Shown piece after piece: positions 9,833-9,883 of a DNA stretch of 9,883 nt; position 1 is the first letter of the stretch; the number at the start of each line of letters is the position of its first letter. The position numbers were made by a program, and so were the translations under genes. The stretch comes from Pseudomonadota bacterium (GTDB lineage: Bacteria; Pseudomonadota; Alphaproteobacteria; SMXQ01): contig JADFPK010000051.1 of NCBI GenBank assembly GCA_022562375.1, positions 1 to 9,883 on the forward strand, read 5' to 3'. The notes below the pieces were generated by a model. The model was given only the letters and a program-made list of their open reading frames with translations. It was not told where the DNA came from and did no database searches.

Positions 9833-9883
9833 TAAACAGCGATAAAAAACATAGAGAAACAAAATCCTCAGTCGGAAAGATCG

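Larger units (their letters stand above)
9607..9883. other. Intergenic region after ligA, no gene recognised
   Basis: No reading frame here looks real. It holds the palindrome at 9626-9655, the perfect 10-bp palindrome CACCCGGGTG (9701-9710), the hairpin at 9771-9786, the inverted repeat at 9794-9832, and an AT-rich end from about 9811 that differs sharply from the rest of the window. A gene or promoter may begin beyond the edge. Confidence 0.6.

Overview
This GC-rich window comes from an alphaproteobacterium, most likely of the Rhodospirillales type. That placement is inferred from gene order and protein character: the end of ftsQ, then ftsA, ftsZ, lpxC, bamD, recN and ligA, all on the + strand, with an FtsZ that has a long Ala/Pro-rich linker. 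This is the distal end of the division and cell-wall (dcw) cluster running into lipid A synthesis, outer-membrane assembly and DNA repair genes.

Layout: the ftsQ C-terminus (1-195) is followed by ftsA (249-1520) and ftsZ (1626-3353). Their products anchor and form the cytokinetic ring. A 193-base gap with two strong hairpins separates ftsZ from lpxC (3547-4503, the committed step of lipid A synthesis). After a second gap holding a good extended -10 promoter come bamD (4696-5535, outer-membrane protein assembly) and, six bases later, recN (5542-7208, double-strand break repair). recN is split by an apparent one-base deletion near 6034-6036, which is either a real mutation or a sequence error. 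ligA (7501-9606, NAD+-dependent DNA ligase) follows. The last 277 bases hold no gene I recognise. They contain several inverted repeats and end in an abruptly AT-rich stretch.

The most interesting object lies between recN and ligA. Positions 7229-7530 form a transposase-less element with 30-bp terminal inverted repeats (29 of 30 match) and two further 20-bp inverted repeats nested inside. The whole can fold as a three-way junction. It sits inside the original start of ligA: removing 296 bp restores ATG-GCA-CCC-AGT-ACT fused in frame to the LigA body. The right terminal repeat now supplies LigA's ATG. A stop-free frame runs from the old start codon, and from a strong Shine-Dalgarno plus ATG in the left repeat, across the whole element. 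It ends in a TGA that overlaps the new ligA ATG (ATGA). The element therefore looks like a MITE that interrupts an essential gene at its start while preserving its translation.

No tRNA, rRNA, CRISPR array or intrinsic terminator with a clear T-tract was seen.
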